Shown in pieces: positions 26,534 through 35,082 of a DNA stretch of 64,000 bases. The stretch spans positions 8,921,001-8,985,000 of the forward strand of contig NZ_CP080519.1 of NCBI RefSeq assembly GCF_019468465.1. Direction: 5' to 3'. Below the pieces are notes generated by a model. It did not search any database. It was given only the letters and a program-made list of their open reading frames with translations, and had not been told where the DNA came from. Each line of letters starts with the position of its first letter. Positions within the stretch are counted from its first letter, which is position 1. This stretch comes from Amycolatopsis sp. DSM 110486. GTDB lineage: Bacteria > Actinomycetota > Actinomycetes > Mycobacteriales > Pseudonocardiaceae. Made by a program: the position numbers and the translations under genes.

Positions 26534-26877
26534 TCGTCCCGAGCCGGCGCGGCGGGTGTCCGCAAAGGACTCTCGGGAGTGGCGGGCCGGAGGCCGGCGC
26601 GTTCCAGGAACTGCCACAGGACGCGCCGGGCGGTGGGGTCGGGGCGGCCGCGCAGAAGTTCGACGAGCGCGGTCTCGGCAGCCATCGCGATGAGGAGCCG
26701 GGCGGGCCACCGGGTGCTCCACACCGGACACACGCCCTTCGCGTCCGATCCGTCCGGTTTCCTGGCCGTGGTCGAGCCGTTCCTCGCCTCGTGCCGGTCG
26801 GCCGAAACCGCGTGAAACCCCCGCCTGGCCTGGGCAATGAGCGGTGAACCGGCAGACCTCGGTGATCCGGGAGACAC
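26530..26877 (-). CDS. doubtful small protein, helical C-terminus
   Basis: The frame encodes up to 115 aa. Only the last ~65 residues look protein-like (WPARLLIAMAAETALVELL, DPTARRVLWQFLERAGLRP). It overlaps the lipoprotein stop by 4 bases and occupies the otherwise empty 385-base gap before the transporter gene. The start is unclear: GTG 26733 or ATG 26685 would be shorter options. It may be a remnant. Confidence 0.3.
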   Translation of the reverse strand: MSPGSPRSAGSPLIAQARRGFHAVSADRHEARNGSTTARKPDGSDAKGVCPVWSTRWPARLLIAMAAETALVELLRGRPDPTARRVLWQFLERAGLRPATPESPLRTPAAPARDD

Positions 26878-26918
26878 TCGTACGCGGCCGCTGAACGGCG
26901 CGGCCGGAAGGTGGATCC

Positions 26919-28274
26919 ATGGTGGAGGGGAAGGCCGGCGACGTCCAGGTCGTCGAGCCCGCGGTGATCAACCGGGCGGTCGGCGCGGCCGCGATCGGCA
27001 ACATCACCGAGTGGTACGACTTCGGCGTTTACGGGTACCTGGCGACGACGATCCAGAAGGTGTTCTTCACGGACCTGCCGGCTTCGGCCGGGCAGATCGC
27101 GACGTTCGGGGTTTTCGCCGTCTCGTTCCTGATCCGCCCGTTCGGCGGGCTGATCTTCGGGCCGCTGGGTGACCGGATCGGGCGAAAAAAGGTCCTGTCG
27201 CTCACGGTGATCCTCATGGCGCTGGGCACGTTCGCCCTCGGCGTGATCCCGAGCTACGGCGCCATCGGCCTCGCCGCGCCCCTGCTCGTGCTGCTCGCCC
27301 GGCTGGTACAGGGCATCTCCACCGGCGGCGAGTACGGCAACGCCATGACGTTCATCGCCGAGTACGCGCCGGACCGCCGGCGCGGGTTCTTCGGCAGCTG
27401 GCTCGAGTTCGGCACGCTGACCGGCTACGCGTTCGGCGCGACGATCGCCACCGTGCTCAGTGCGGTTCTGTCCGACCAGGCGCTGCTGACGTGGGGCTGG
27501 CGCATCCCGTTCCTGCTCGCGCTCCCGCTGGGCGCCGTCGGGCTCTACCTGCGCCGGCGGCTGGAGGAGTCGCCCGCGTTCGCGCAGCTCCAGGAGACGG
27601 AGAAGCCGGACGAACGCGTCCAGTCGCTGGGCGGCGAGCTGCGCGCGGTGTTCACGAAGTACTGGCCCGCGATGGTGCTGTGCGCCGGGCTCGTCCTGAC
27701 GTGGAACGTCGCGAACTACATGCTCACCAGCTACATGCCGACCTACCTGACGGAAACGCTGCCCGAGCAGCACACCGGCGTCGGCAAGACGGCGTCGGAG
27801 ATCCTGCAGATCGTGGTGCTCGTGCTGCTGATGGTGGTGATCACGTTCGTCGGCCGGCTGTCGGACAAGGTGGGCCGGCGGCCGGTGATCTTGGCCGGCT
27901 GCCTCGGGCTCGTGGTGCTGTCGCTGCCCGCCGTGCTGCTGGTCCGCGCCGGCGGCGCCACCTCGACGTTCTTCGGCCTGCTGGTGATGGGGCTCGTGCT
28001 GGTGCTGTTCTCGGCGATCCTCCCGTCGACCCTGCCGGCGCTGTTCCCCACGAACGTCCGCGCCGGCGGGCTGTCGATCGCGTTCAACCTTTCGGCGTCC
28101 CTGTTCGGCGGGACCACGGCGACGGTGATGAGCGCGCTCGTCTCGGGTACCGGAGACCTCAACTGGCCCGCGTACTACCTGATGATCGCCGGGGTGATCG
28201 GCGGCATTTGTGTCTTCTTCATGCGGGAGACGGCGCGCAAGCCGCTGCCGGGATCGGTCGCGCGAGAGGATTAG
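26919..28274 (+). CDS. MFS transporter, metabolite:H+ symporter (ProP/KgtP-like)
   Basis: The 451-aa, 12-TM protein has MHS-family signatures: NITEWYDFGVYGYLAT in TM1, GPLGDRIGRKKVL in the 2-3 loop, RLVQGISTGGEYGNAMTFIAEYAP in TM4-5, and GRLSDKVGRRPVI in the 8-9 loop. The group transports proline/betaine, dicarboxylates or aromatic acids with protons. ProP-like osmolytes are the closest guess. AAGGTGGATCC precedes the ATG. It is a single-gene unit by spacing. Confidence 0.9.
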   Translation: MVEGKAGDVQVVEPAVINRAVGAAAIGNITEWYDFGVYGYLATTIQKVFFTDLPASAGQIATFGVFAVSFLIRPFGGLIFGPLGDRIGRKKVLSLTVILMALGTFALGVIPSYGAIGLAAPLLVLLARLVQGISTGGEYGNAMTFIAEYAPDRRRGFFGSWLEFGTLTGYAFGATIATVLSAVLSDQALLTWGWRIPFLLALPLGAVGLYLRRRLEESPAFAQLQETEKPDERVQSLGGELRAVFTKYWPAMVLCAGLVLTWNVANYMLTSYMPTYLTETLPEQHTGVGKTASEILQIVVLVLLMVVITFVGRLSDKVGRRPVILAGCLGLVVLSLPAVLLVRAGGATSTFFGLLVMGLVLVLFSAILPSTLPALFPTNVRAGGLSIAFNLSASLFGGTTATVMSALVSGTGDLNWPAYYLMIAGVIGGICVFFMRETARKPLPGSVARED

Positions 28275-28346
28275 CCGGCGCAAGGCGTCACCTGTCCGGG
28301 CACAGCCGGTCACGCCTGAGCTGTCGCGATGGGCCATCGTGGTCGT

Positions 28347-28904
28347 ATGGACAACACCTTCGAAGGCCGCCTGCTCATCGGGGCGACCGGCTCGGCCGCG
28401 GTCGCGACACTGCCGATGTACCTCGGCGCGCTACGGACGGTCTTGCGCGGCCCGATCACCGTGGTCATGACGCATACCGCGGCGACTTTCCTGCCCGCGC
28501 ACACCGTCGGCCTGTTCGCCGACCGCGTGGTGACCGGCGCGGACGCGGCGACGTGGCCGGCCGACAACCACGCCACGCTGGCCGCCGGACACGACCTCAC
28601 GGTGATCCTCCCGGCCAGCGCCCACACGCTGTCCACGGTCGCGGCGGGCGCCGCGCCCAACATGCTGGCCACGACCGTGCTGGCCGCCACGCACCCCGTG
28701 GCGTTCTTCCCGGTGATGACGGCGGAGATGTGGGCCAAGGCCGCAGTGCAGCGCAACGTGACCCAGCTGCGGGAAGACGGCTACCACGTGTACGACCCGG
28801 CGTCCGGCCCGCGCTACGACGTGGCGACCGGCGCGTTCGTCGAGAGCCCGCAGCCCCCGCCGCCGCCCCGGTTCCTGGAGATCGTGCGCGAGCTGATGGG
28901 CTGA
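28347..28904 (+). CDS. HFCD-family flavoprotein (EpiD/Dfp-like)
   Basis: The 185-aa FMN flavoprotein resembles homo-oligomeric cysteine decarboxylases (EpiD, MrsD, Dfp/CoaC, UbiX relatives). N-terminal LLIGATGSAAVATLP binds phosphate, PASAHTLSTVAAGAAPNML matches PASANT (Asn to His here), and FFPVMTAEMW matches PxMNxxMW (Asn to Thr). Both substitutions hit residues that matter for decarboxylation in EpiD/Dfp, so catalysis may differ. No precursor peptide or lanthionine synthetase gene is nearby. ATG 28347 was chosen over 28329 because homology begins there. It ends 3 bases from the convergent AraC gene. Confidence 0.8.
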   Translation: MDNTFEGRLLIGATGSAAVATLPMYLGALRTVLRGPITVVMTHTAATFLPAHTVGLFADRVVTGADAATWPADNHATLAAGHDLTVILPASAHTLSTVAAGAAPNMLATTVLAATHPVAFFPVMTAEMWAKAAVQRNVTQLREDGYHVYDPASGPRYDVATGAFVESPQPPPPPRFLEIVRELMG

Positions 28905-28907
28905 GCC

Positions 28908-29837
28908 TCAGGGCCGGGTCGCCCGGAAGGTCCCCGGTGTCGTGCCTTCGGCGGCGCGGAACGCCCGGTGCAGCTGGGCCGCGCCACCGAACCCGGACTG
29001 CGCGGCGATCGCGGCCAGCGGCAGGTCCGGCCGGTCACGCAGCAGCCGGCGGGCGCGGGCCACGCGCAGGCGCCGGATCAGCGCGGTGAGCGACTCCCCG
29101 TCGTCGGCCAGCGCCCGGAACATCGACCGCCGCGACAGCCCGCACCCCGCGGCTACCGCGCCGGCGTTCAGCGCCGGATCGGCCAGGTGCTGGCCGACGA
29201 ACCGGTGGATCCGTTCCCGCGACAGCGACGCCGACGTCGGGGTGGTGCCGCGGGCGGCCCAGTCGAGGGCCGTTTCCAGCAGGCCGACGGCGTGCGGCAG
29301 CAGCGCGGCGGCCACCCCCGGGTCTTCGCGCTGCTGCAGGGCCAGCCCGGCGAGGAACTCGGCGACGAGCCGGCCGGGGCCGCGCCCGTCGAGCTCGACG
29401 GCCGTGACGCCGGCCGCGACCCGGGCGGGCAGCAGCGTCCGCGGCACCCGCAGGATGACCTGGGAGAACGCTCCCGCGAACTCCAGCCGGTAGGGCCGCG
29501 TGCTGTCCAACACCGTCATCGTCCCCGGCTCCAGCGCGGCGGTCCGCCCGTCCTGCTGCGCCAGGGAACGCCCGCCCGTTTGCACGTTGACCAGCAGGTA
29601 CTCCTCCGGGTCGCGCGCGATCAGCCGTTTCGTGCGCGCCACTTCCTGCGGGCCGGAGGCGACCGTCGACAGCCCGACGCCGTCGAGTGCGGCGTGCTCG
29701 AGCCGGCCCGTGAACCGCGCCTCGCCGGTCGCGCGGGCCGAGACCTGCACGAGGGCGTCGCAGATGACGTCGGACCAGTACCCGAACGCATCGGGCGCGG
29801 CGACGTCCTCTGTGGACCAGGACGAGGGCTCTTCCAC
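28908..29837 (-). CDS. AraC-family transcriptional regulator
   Basis: The 309-aa protein has a cupin-like AraC-binding domain (to ~residue 190, with VNVQTGGRSLAQQDGR and MTVLDSTRPY) and a two-HTH C-terminal domain (LNAGAVAAGCGLSRRSMFRALA and AAIAAQSGFGGAAQLHRAFRAAEGTTPG). The layout matches NphR/FeaR-type activators that sense phenolic or amine compounds. The GTG start has the region 29838-30222 upstream, which may carry its promoter. The target is unknown. Confidence 0.9.
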   Translation of the reverse strand: MEEPSSWSTEDVAAPDAFGYWSDVICDALVQVSARATGEARFTGRLEHAALDGVGLSTVASGPQEVARTKRLIARDPEEYLLVNVQTGGRSLAQQDGRTAALEPGTMTVLDSTRPYRLEFAGAFSQVILRVPRTLLPARVAAGVTAVELDGRGPGRLVAEFLAGLALQQREDPGVAAALLPHAVGLLETALDWAARGTTPTSASLSRERIHRFVGQHLADPALNAGAVAAGCGLSRRSMFRALADDGESLTALIRRLRVARARRLLRDRPDLPLAAIAAQSGFGGAAQLHRAFRAAEGTTPGTFRATRP

Positions 29838-30222
29838 CTTGCGATGGTGACACAGGTCCAGTGACTACGGGAGGACACGCCACCGGCGCGGGCTTGATCG
29901 ACGGGCCGGAACGCCGAAGCCGGTGTCGATCGCAGTCGACCACGCCACGCCCTTTGGGCTAGAGTTCGGGCAACGCCTGCGCGCGATGCACCAGACCGGA
30001 GACGACCCGGTTTCTCCCGCCGCGCAGATCTTGCGACTCAGAGCCGGCAACCGCGTGCTCAGCGAGCGACTCGCCCAGACCACTGGCCCGGCGACGCCGG
30101 AACCTCCATCACGCACCCGCCTCGGCGCGACGTGGTCTTCGTCCGTGCCGACAGGCGCGCCGAGAACCGAAACCACAAGTACACCGGGCAGATCCACTCC
30201 CACCAGCAGAATCGAGCCGACA
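29838..30222. other. 385-base stretch without a confident gene
   Basis: It lies between the AraC regulator start and the DinB-like start. Frames run through it on both strands but their residue composition (many Thr/Pro/Arg/His) is not protein-like. It has slightly lower GC than its flanks. It probably contains divergent promoters plus decayed sequence. I see no clear operator. Confidence 0.5.
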
Positions 30223-30810
30223 ATGACATGGTCCATGCCACCGATCACCACCGGCACCGAACGCCGTTTGCTCGAGAGCATGCTCGACCGCAATCGGGCC
30301 GAGTTGGTCAGCACGGTGCGCGGCCTGTCCGAAGCCGAGGCTCGCCGCCGCTTCGTCGCGTCACTGACCACCCCGATCGGATTGGTCAAGCATGCCGCGG
30401 TCGCCGAACGGATCTGGTTCCAGCACGTCCTGGCGGGTCTGCCCGAGAGCGAATGCGACGGCGGCACGACGCCCGGCGACGCCAGTTTCATCGTCGACGA
30501 CAATGAAAGCCTGGCCGACGTGATCTCCGAATTCGACCGCACCGCCGAGCGTTCCCGCGTGATCGCCGCCGAATTCGACCTCGACGACATCAGGACACAC
30601 CCCCGTGTCGGCGACGTCAGCCTGCGGTTCGTCTACCTGCTCGCGATCGAGGACTTCGCGCGTCACGCAGGCCACGGCGACATCCTCCGCGAGCAGATCG
30701 AGCATCCCGCCGCACTCGACCGGCCACGGCGACCTTCGACGACGAACGAGATCATCGCCGGTCCGCGGGATCGAAATCAGGAAGCCGAACTCGACGGAGG
30801 AGCTGCTTGA
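30223..30810 (+). CDS. DinB-like (DUF664) protein
   Basis: The 195-aa protein begins at ATG 30223, where homology starts. A longer frame to 29923 adds Thr/Pro-rich sequence unlike the family. The four-helix DinB fold is indicated by LLESMLDRNRAELVSTVRGLS, a metal-binding GLVKHAAVAERIWFQHVL, and EDFARHAGHGDILREQI. The His triad (VKH and HAGH) is intact. DinB/DUF664 members are metal-dependent thiol-S-transferase-like or unknown. The last ~35 residues are an unusual extension. It ends 6 bases from the convergent NACHT gene. Confidence 0.8.
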   Translation: MTWSMPPITTGTERRLLESMLDRNRAELVSTVRGLSEAEARRRFVASLTTPIGLVKHAAVAERIWFQHVLAGLPESECDGGTTPGDASFIVDDNESLADVISEFDRTAERSRVIAAEFDLDDIRTHPRVGDVSLRFVYLLAIEDFARHAGHGDILREQIEHPAALDRPRRPSTTNEIIAGPRDRNQEAELDGGAA

Positions 30811-30816
30811 GGACCC

Positions 30817-33800
30817 TCAGCGTTCGGTGATGCTCGCCGCCTGGTCGAGGTGCAGCACGAGGTCGGCTTCCGGCAGCGCCTCGCGCGCCGCCCGCTCGTC
30901 GGCCGGGGTGAGGCCCGACAGCTCGATGCGCAGCGCGCCGAGCCGACGAAGGCGCACGAGGTCACGCGCCGGGGTCGCGGCGGTGAGGACGAGGGCGCGC
31001 AACGACGGCAGCGCGGCGAGCTCGTCGACCTCCGCGACGGAGGGAATGCCGGCCGCGGCGACGGTGTGCACGTCGGCGAGGCGGGTGATGCCCCGCAGGT
31101 CGCGCTGGTCCGCGCCCATGTCGACCACGAGTTCGCCCACGCGCAGGCCCTCGGGCAGCACGTCCAGGCCGTCGACGAGTTTGCGGTGGCGCACCGACAA
31201 CCGCGGCAGGTAGGTGCCCTCGACCGACGCCAGGGCTTGGATCGCGTCGAGCGTGCCGGCGTGCAGCCGCAGGTCGGTGAGGTGCATGCGCGACAGCGCC
31301 GAAAGGTCGGTCAGCGCACTGCCGAAGCCGGTGATCCACAGGGAACGCAGCGCGCGGCAGGCGACGAGCCCTTCGAGGTCGTGGACGACGTCGTTGGACT
31401 TGATCTCGAGGTGGCGCAGGGCGGGCAGCCGGGTGAGCGGGTGCAGCCCGAGGGCCGGGTCGTCGAGCGTCATGTCGCCGACGAGCTGGATCGCCGTGAG
31501 CGTGCGGAGGTGGCGCAGCCGGCGCAGCACGTCCCAGCGGTGCACCTCCAGCACGAAGTCGCCGAAGTCCACAGTGGACAGCAGGGTGGCGGCGTACTCC
31601 TCGGAGTACTCATTATGGCGCCAGGCGCGCAGCAGCTCGTCGATCACCGAACCCCGGTGCGTGCGGCTGAACGCCTGGATCTTCTCCCACGACTCCTCGC
31701 CGCCGATCAGCGCGAGCGTGCGGATCACGCGCGCCGCCACCAGATCCGCGTCGGCGCTCGCGTGCCGGGCGATCTCGGCCGGCCCGGGGAGCAGGTCGAT
31801 CACGAACGCGCCGGCCTTGGCCAGCAGCTCCGCCTGGTCGAACCCGGCGGGCGGGATGAGCCTGCGGACCGCGGCCAGCACGTCGGTGCGCACCTGCTCG
31901 GGCTCGATCACGTCGACGTAGCTCATCTCCGCCGCGGCCAGCAGCGACAGCCGGTCGGCCACCTCGCGGTTGCCGCGCTTGCGCGCCCGCTCCAGCAGCC
32001 TGGCCAGCAGATCGCCGGCCTCCCGTGCGCGGGCCTGGGCGGCGACCATGAACACGACCTCGTTGAGCGCGTCGTCGTGGGCGTGCTCGACGAGATAGCC
32101 GAGCTCGCCGGACTTCACGAACTCACCCGCCGCGAGGAAATCGCGGAACGTGCGGTGCACGAACGCGATCCGCCCGTCCACGGCGTTCTGCCGCAGCACG
32201 CCGCTGCGCTCGAGCAGGTGCCGCAGCACCAGGTCGGGCTCGATGCCCTGCGAGCGCAGCCCGGACATGGCGCGGCCGAAGCGCTTGCGCGCGTCTTCGG
32301 GGTGCACGAGCAGTTCGGCGTTGCGGACCATCGGCGCGGCGAACCGCTCCAGGAGGATGATCTTCTCCTTGTCCGACATCTTCAGCTCGTCCTCGACCTG
32401 CACCCCGCGCCGAGTGTCCCACTCGCCGAGCAGCAGCTTCAGCGCTTTGTCGAGCAGGTCTTTGCGGCTCTGCGGGAGGTACATGTTCTCCCGCCGGTAG
32501 AGCGCGCACAGCAGGGAGCACAACAACGGGCTCGAGACGAGTCCGCGCACGTCCGGGCGGGTCGCGAGCGAGTCGCCGAGGCGTTGTTCGCAGTCGGCGA
32601 GCCAGGAGCGCTGCAGCTCGTCGGTCTCCATCGCGCGGGCGGCGCTGAACCAGTTGCCGATGAGCTCCCGCATGCCCCGCCCGCTCAGCGGCAGCAGCTC
32701 GTACGCGGGGAACGGCTCGCCGGCGATCGGCCACTCCGGGTCGACGACGGCGGGCCGGGTGCTCACGACGTAGCGCGCTCCGGGGTACCCGCGCAGCAGG
32801 CCTTCGAGCCAGCGGCGCACCTCCTCTCGCCGCGGCTGCAGGACCTCGTCGACGCCGTCGACGAGCACCATCGCGCGCCCGGAGCGCAGCAGCTCGCTGA
32901 CCCACCGGGCGGGTTTCTCGCCGGCCAGCGCCGGGGCCGTCACGCGCACGAGGTCTTCGGGCTGGGGCAGGCCGCGGTCGGCGAACTCGCGCAGCGGCAC
33001 GAAAAACGGCACGACGCCGCGCCAGGGGTCTTCGCTTTCGCCGTCGCCGGTGAACTCTGCGGTGGCCGCCGTGTAGGCCAGCCACTGCAGCAGTGTCGTC
33101 TTCCCGGCGCCCGCGCCGCCGACCAGCAGCACGCGCCGCTCGGCGGCCAGCGCGTGGGCGGTGTTGGTGCCCGCGCCCGTCAGCGCCGAGCCCGCGGCCG
33201 TCCCGCCCTGGCGCGTGACCGACGGGGCCGCGTAGTACTGCGAGAACGAGTGGCGCACGGGGGCGCGGCCGTGGCCGACCTGGAACAGCTCGAACGTGGC
33301 GTAGTCCGTGGCGAGGTAGGACAGGTAGTGCTGCTCGAAGGCTTCGGCGCGGTCGCGCGTGCGCCGATCCTCCTGGCTCTGCAGGTCGGCGACGGCGCGA
33401 CGGATCTTCAGCACGTCGCCGGCCATCCCGGCCTGCACGGCGCGCATCACCTCGTCGACGGCCCGGGCGCGGCGGGCGACGCGCCGGCAGCACTCGTCGA
33501 GCAGGCGGTGGAACGCCGCGGTCGCGTCGGCGCCCAGGGCGGCCGCGTCGAGCGCCTGGCCGCCGGCGGTGCGGACGCGGGCCCGCAGGCGGTCTTCGTC
33601 GACGAGCACGGCGGGGTTCGTGCGGACGAGCCCGCCCACGTCGGCGGCGTCGAGGGCAACCGCCGCCGCGTCGAGCGCGGCCTGCGAGTCGCCGTCGGAC
33701 ACGGCCGGGAACTCGACCCGCCGCAGCTCGGCCAGGTCCTCCTCGGCCGCGACCAGCTGCCGGTGGGGATCACCCAGGGCGCGCGCCCGGCGCTGAGCCG

Positions 33801-33870
33801 TGAGCTTGTCGGCGCCGCGCTCGACCGCCCACTGGTACAGCGCGGAGAAGGTGGCACCCAGCGAGGCCAC
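30817..33870 (-). CDS. NACHT-domain STAND NTPase with leucine-rich C-terminus (candidate immune protein)
   Basis: The 1017-aa protein has three parts. Residues 1-235 form a helical N-terminal domain like the NACHT N-terminal helical (NNH) family, without a recognisable nuclease, TIR or protease. Residues ~245-430 form the NACHT NTPase, with Walker A LLVGGAGAGKTTLLQW (Lys257) and Walker B AMVLVDGVDEV (residues 333-343), then GYPGARYVVSTRPAV. A winged-helix/helical region follows (FVHRTFRDFLAAGEFV). Residues ~720-1017 have a leucine-rich-repeat-like pattern (LPALRHLEIKS, CRALRSLWITGF, LPSLRALVL). Bacterial NACHT proteins of this type include anti-phage NLR-like factors (Kibby et al. bNACHT work). 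It is a single gene. The GTG start has no Shine-Dalgarno site, and NNH-like residues (VDPLSSAL) are readable just upstream. Confidence 0.88.
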   Translation of the reverse strand: MASLGATFSALYQWAVERGADKLTAQRRARALGDPHRQLVAAEEDLAELRRVEFPAVSDGDSQAALDAAAVALDAADVGGLVRTNPAVLVDEDRLRARVRTAGGQALDAAALGADATAAFHRLLDECCRRVARRARAVDEVMRAVQAGMAGDVLKIRRAVADLQSQEDRRTRDRAEAFEQHYLSYLATDYATFELFQVGHGRAPVRHSFSQYYAAPSVTRQGGTAAGSALTGAGTNTAHALAAERRVLLVGGAGAGKTTLLQWLAYTAATAEFTGDGESEDPWRGVVPFFVPLREFADRGLPQPEDLVRVTAPALAGEKPARWVSELLRSGRAMVLVDGVDEVLQPRREEVRRWLEGLLRGYPGARYVVSTRPAVVDPEWPIAGEPFPAYELLPLSGRGMRELIGNWFSAARAMETDELQRSWLADCEQRLGDSLATRPDVRGLVSSPLLCSLLCALYRRENMYLPQSRKDLLDKALKLLLGEWDTRRGVQVEDELKMSDKEKIILLERFAAPMVRNAELLVHPEDARKRFGRAMSGLRSQGIEPDLVLRHLLERSGVLRQNAVDGRIAFVHRTFRDFLAAGEFVKSGELGYLVEHAHDDALNEVVFMVAAQARAREAGDLLARLLERARKRGNREVADRLSLLAAAEMSYVDVIEPEQVRTDVLAAVRRLIPPAGFDQAELLAKAGAFVIDLLPGPAEIARHASADADLVAARVIRTLALIGGEESWEKIQAFSRTHRGSVIDELLRAWRHNEYSEEYAATLLSTVDFGDFVLEVHRWDVLRRLRHLRTLTAIQLVGDMTLDDPALGLHPLTRLPALRHLEIKSNDVVHDLEGLVACRALRSLWITGFGSALTDLSALSRMHLTDLRLHAGTLDAIQALASVEGTYLPRLSVRHRKLVDGLDVLPEGLRVGELVVDMGADQRDLRGITRLADVHTVAAAGIPSVAEVDELAALPSLRALVLTAATPARDLVRLRRLGALRIELSGLTPADERAAREALPEADLVLHLDQAASITER

Positions 33871-34011
33871 CAGCGCGGAGGAGAGCGGATCTACGACGAC
33901 ACCCCCAGTGTGCGTTCCGGGGTCAGTTTACCGGCCGGGGCGACCCGCGGCGAGGACGTGAGCCGCACCGCGCGCGGGAATCAACCGAGGCCCGCGTACG
34001 CTTCCACAGGC

Positions 34012-35034
34012 GTGAAGAACATTGGTTTCCTCTCGTTCGGCCACTGGTCGGACACCCCGCACTCCGAGACCCGGTCGGCGAAGGACTTCTTGCACCAGTC
34101 CATCGACCTGGCGGTGGCGGCCGAGGAGCTCGGCGTGGACGGCGCCTACTTCCGCGTGCACCACTTCGCGCGGCAGGCCGGCAGCCCGTTTCCGCTGCTC
34201 TCGGCCATCGGCGCCCGCACCTCGAAGATCGAGATCGGCACCGGCGTGATCGACATGCGCTACGAGAACCCGCTCTACATGGCGGAGGACGCCGGCGCGG
34301 CCGACCTCATCTCCAGCGGCAGGCTCCAGCTCGGCATCAGCCGGGGATCCCCCGAGCAGGTGATCGACGGCTGGCGTTACTTCGGCTTCGCCCCCGCCGA
34401 CGGCGAGACCGACGCGGACATGGCCCGCCAGCACGCCGAGGTCTTCCTGAAGGTCATCGAGGGCGACGGCTTCGCGCAGCCGAACCCGCGCCCGATGTTC
34501 GCCAACCCGCCCGGCCTGCTGCGCGTCGAACCGCACTCGCCCGGCCTGCGCGAGCGCATCTGGTGGGGCTCCGGCTCCAACGCGACAGGCGTGTGGGCCG
34601 CGAAGCTCGGCATGAACCTGCAGAGCTCCACCCTCAAGGACGACGAGACGGGCGAACCCCTGCACGTCCAGCAGCGCAAGCAGATCGAGGCCTACCGCGA
34701 GGCGTGGAAGGAGGCCGGCCACGAGCGCGAACCGCGCGTGTCGGTCAGCCGCAGCATCTTCGCGCTCACCAACGACCTCGACCGCGCCTACTTCGGCCGC
34801 GACCGCAACTCGCAGGACCAGGTCGGCATGATCGACGAGAACACGCGCGCCATCTTCGGCCGCTCCTACGCGGCGGAGCCCGACGAGCTCGTGCGGCAAC
34901 TCAAGGAGGACGAGGCCATCGAGGCCGCCGATACCCTGCTGCTGACGATCCCGAACCAGCTCGGGGTGGAGTACAACGCCCACGTGCTGGAGAGCATCCT
35001 GACGCACGTGGCGCCGGAACTCGGCTGGCGCTGA
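34012..35034 (+). CDS. LLM-class flavin-dependent oxidoreductase
   Basis: The 340-aa luciferase-like TIM barrel starts at GTG 34012 (VKNIGFLSFGHW). Family features are VDGAYFRVHHFARQ, TGVIDMRYENPLYMAEDAG, LGISRGSPEQVI and the C-terminal substrate-binding part. It is FMN- or F420-dependent. The substrate is unknown. It is divergent from the NACHT gene across 141 bases and convergent with the amidohydrolase, sharing a perfect hairpin between the 3' ends. Confidence 0.87.
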   Translation: MKNIGFLSFGHWSDTPHSETRSAKDFLHQSIDLAVAAEELGVDGAYFRVHHFARQAGSPFPLLSAIGARTSKIEIGTGVIDMRYENPLYMAEDAGAADLISSGRLQLGISRGSPEQVIDGWRYFGFAPADGETDADMARQHAEVFLKVIEGDGFAQPNPRPMFANPPGLLRVEPHSPGLRERIWWGSGSNATGVWAAKLGMNLQSSTLKDDETGEPLHVQQRKQIEAYREAWKEAGHEREPRVSVSRSIFALTNDLDRAYFGRDRNSQDQVGMIDENTRAIFGRSYAAEPDELVRQLKEDEAIEAADTLLLTIPNQLGVEYNAHVLESILTHVAPELGWR

Positions 35035-35043
35035 AGTTCTCCA

Positions 35044-35073
35044 CCGAGGCCCGGCCGGTTGGCCGGGCCTCGG
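35044..35073. terminator. perfect 13-bp hairpin between convergent genes
   Basis: The stem is 35044-35056 with 35061-35073 and the loop is GGTT. It sits 9 bases after the + strand stop and 10 bases before the - strand stop. It has no long U-tract on either side, but its position and symmetry indicate a shared bidirectional terminator. Confidence 0.8.
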
Positions 35074-35082
35074 TCGTTGCGG

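Noticed and set aside
28275..28346. Lanthipeptide precursor before the EpiD-like flavoprotein
   Set aside because: Only about 70 bases are available, and no Cys/Ser/Thr-rich short frame or synthetase is present.
29865..30590. 241-codon - strand frame opposite the DinB-like gene
   Set aside because: Its Ser/Arg-rich composition and overlap with a recognisable DinB domain show it to be a shadow.
30850..34011. Long + strand frame leading into the LLM oxidoreductase
   Set aside because: It is antisense to the NACHT gene. The protein-like part begins only at GTG 34012.
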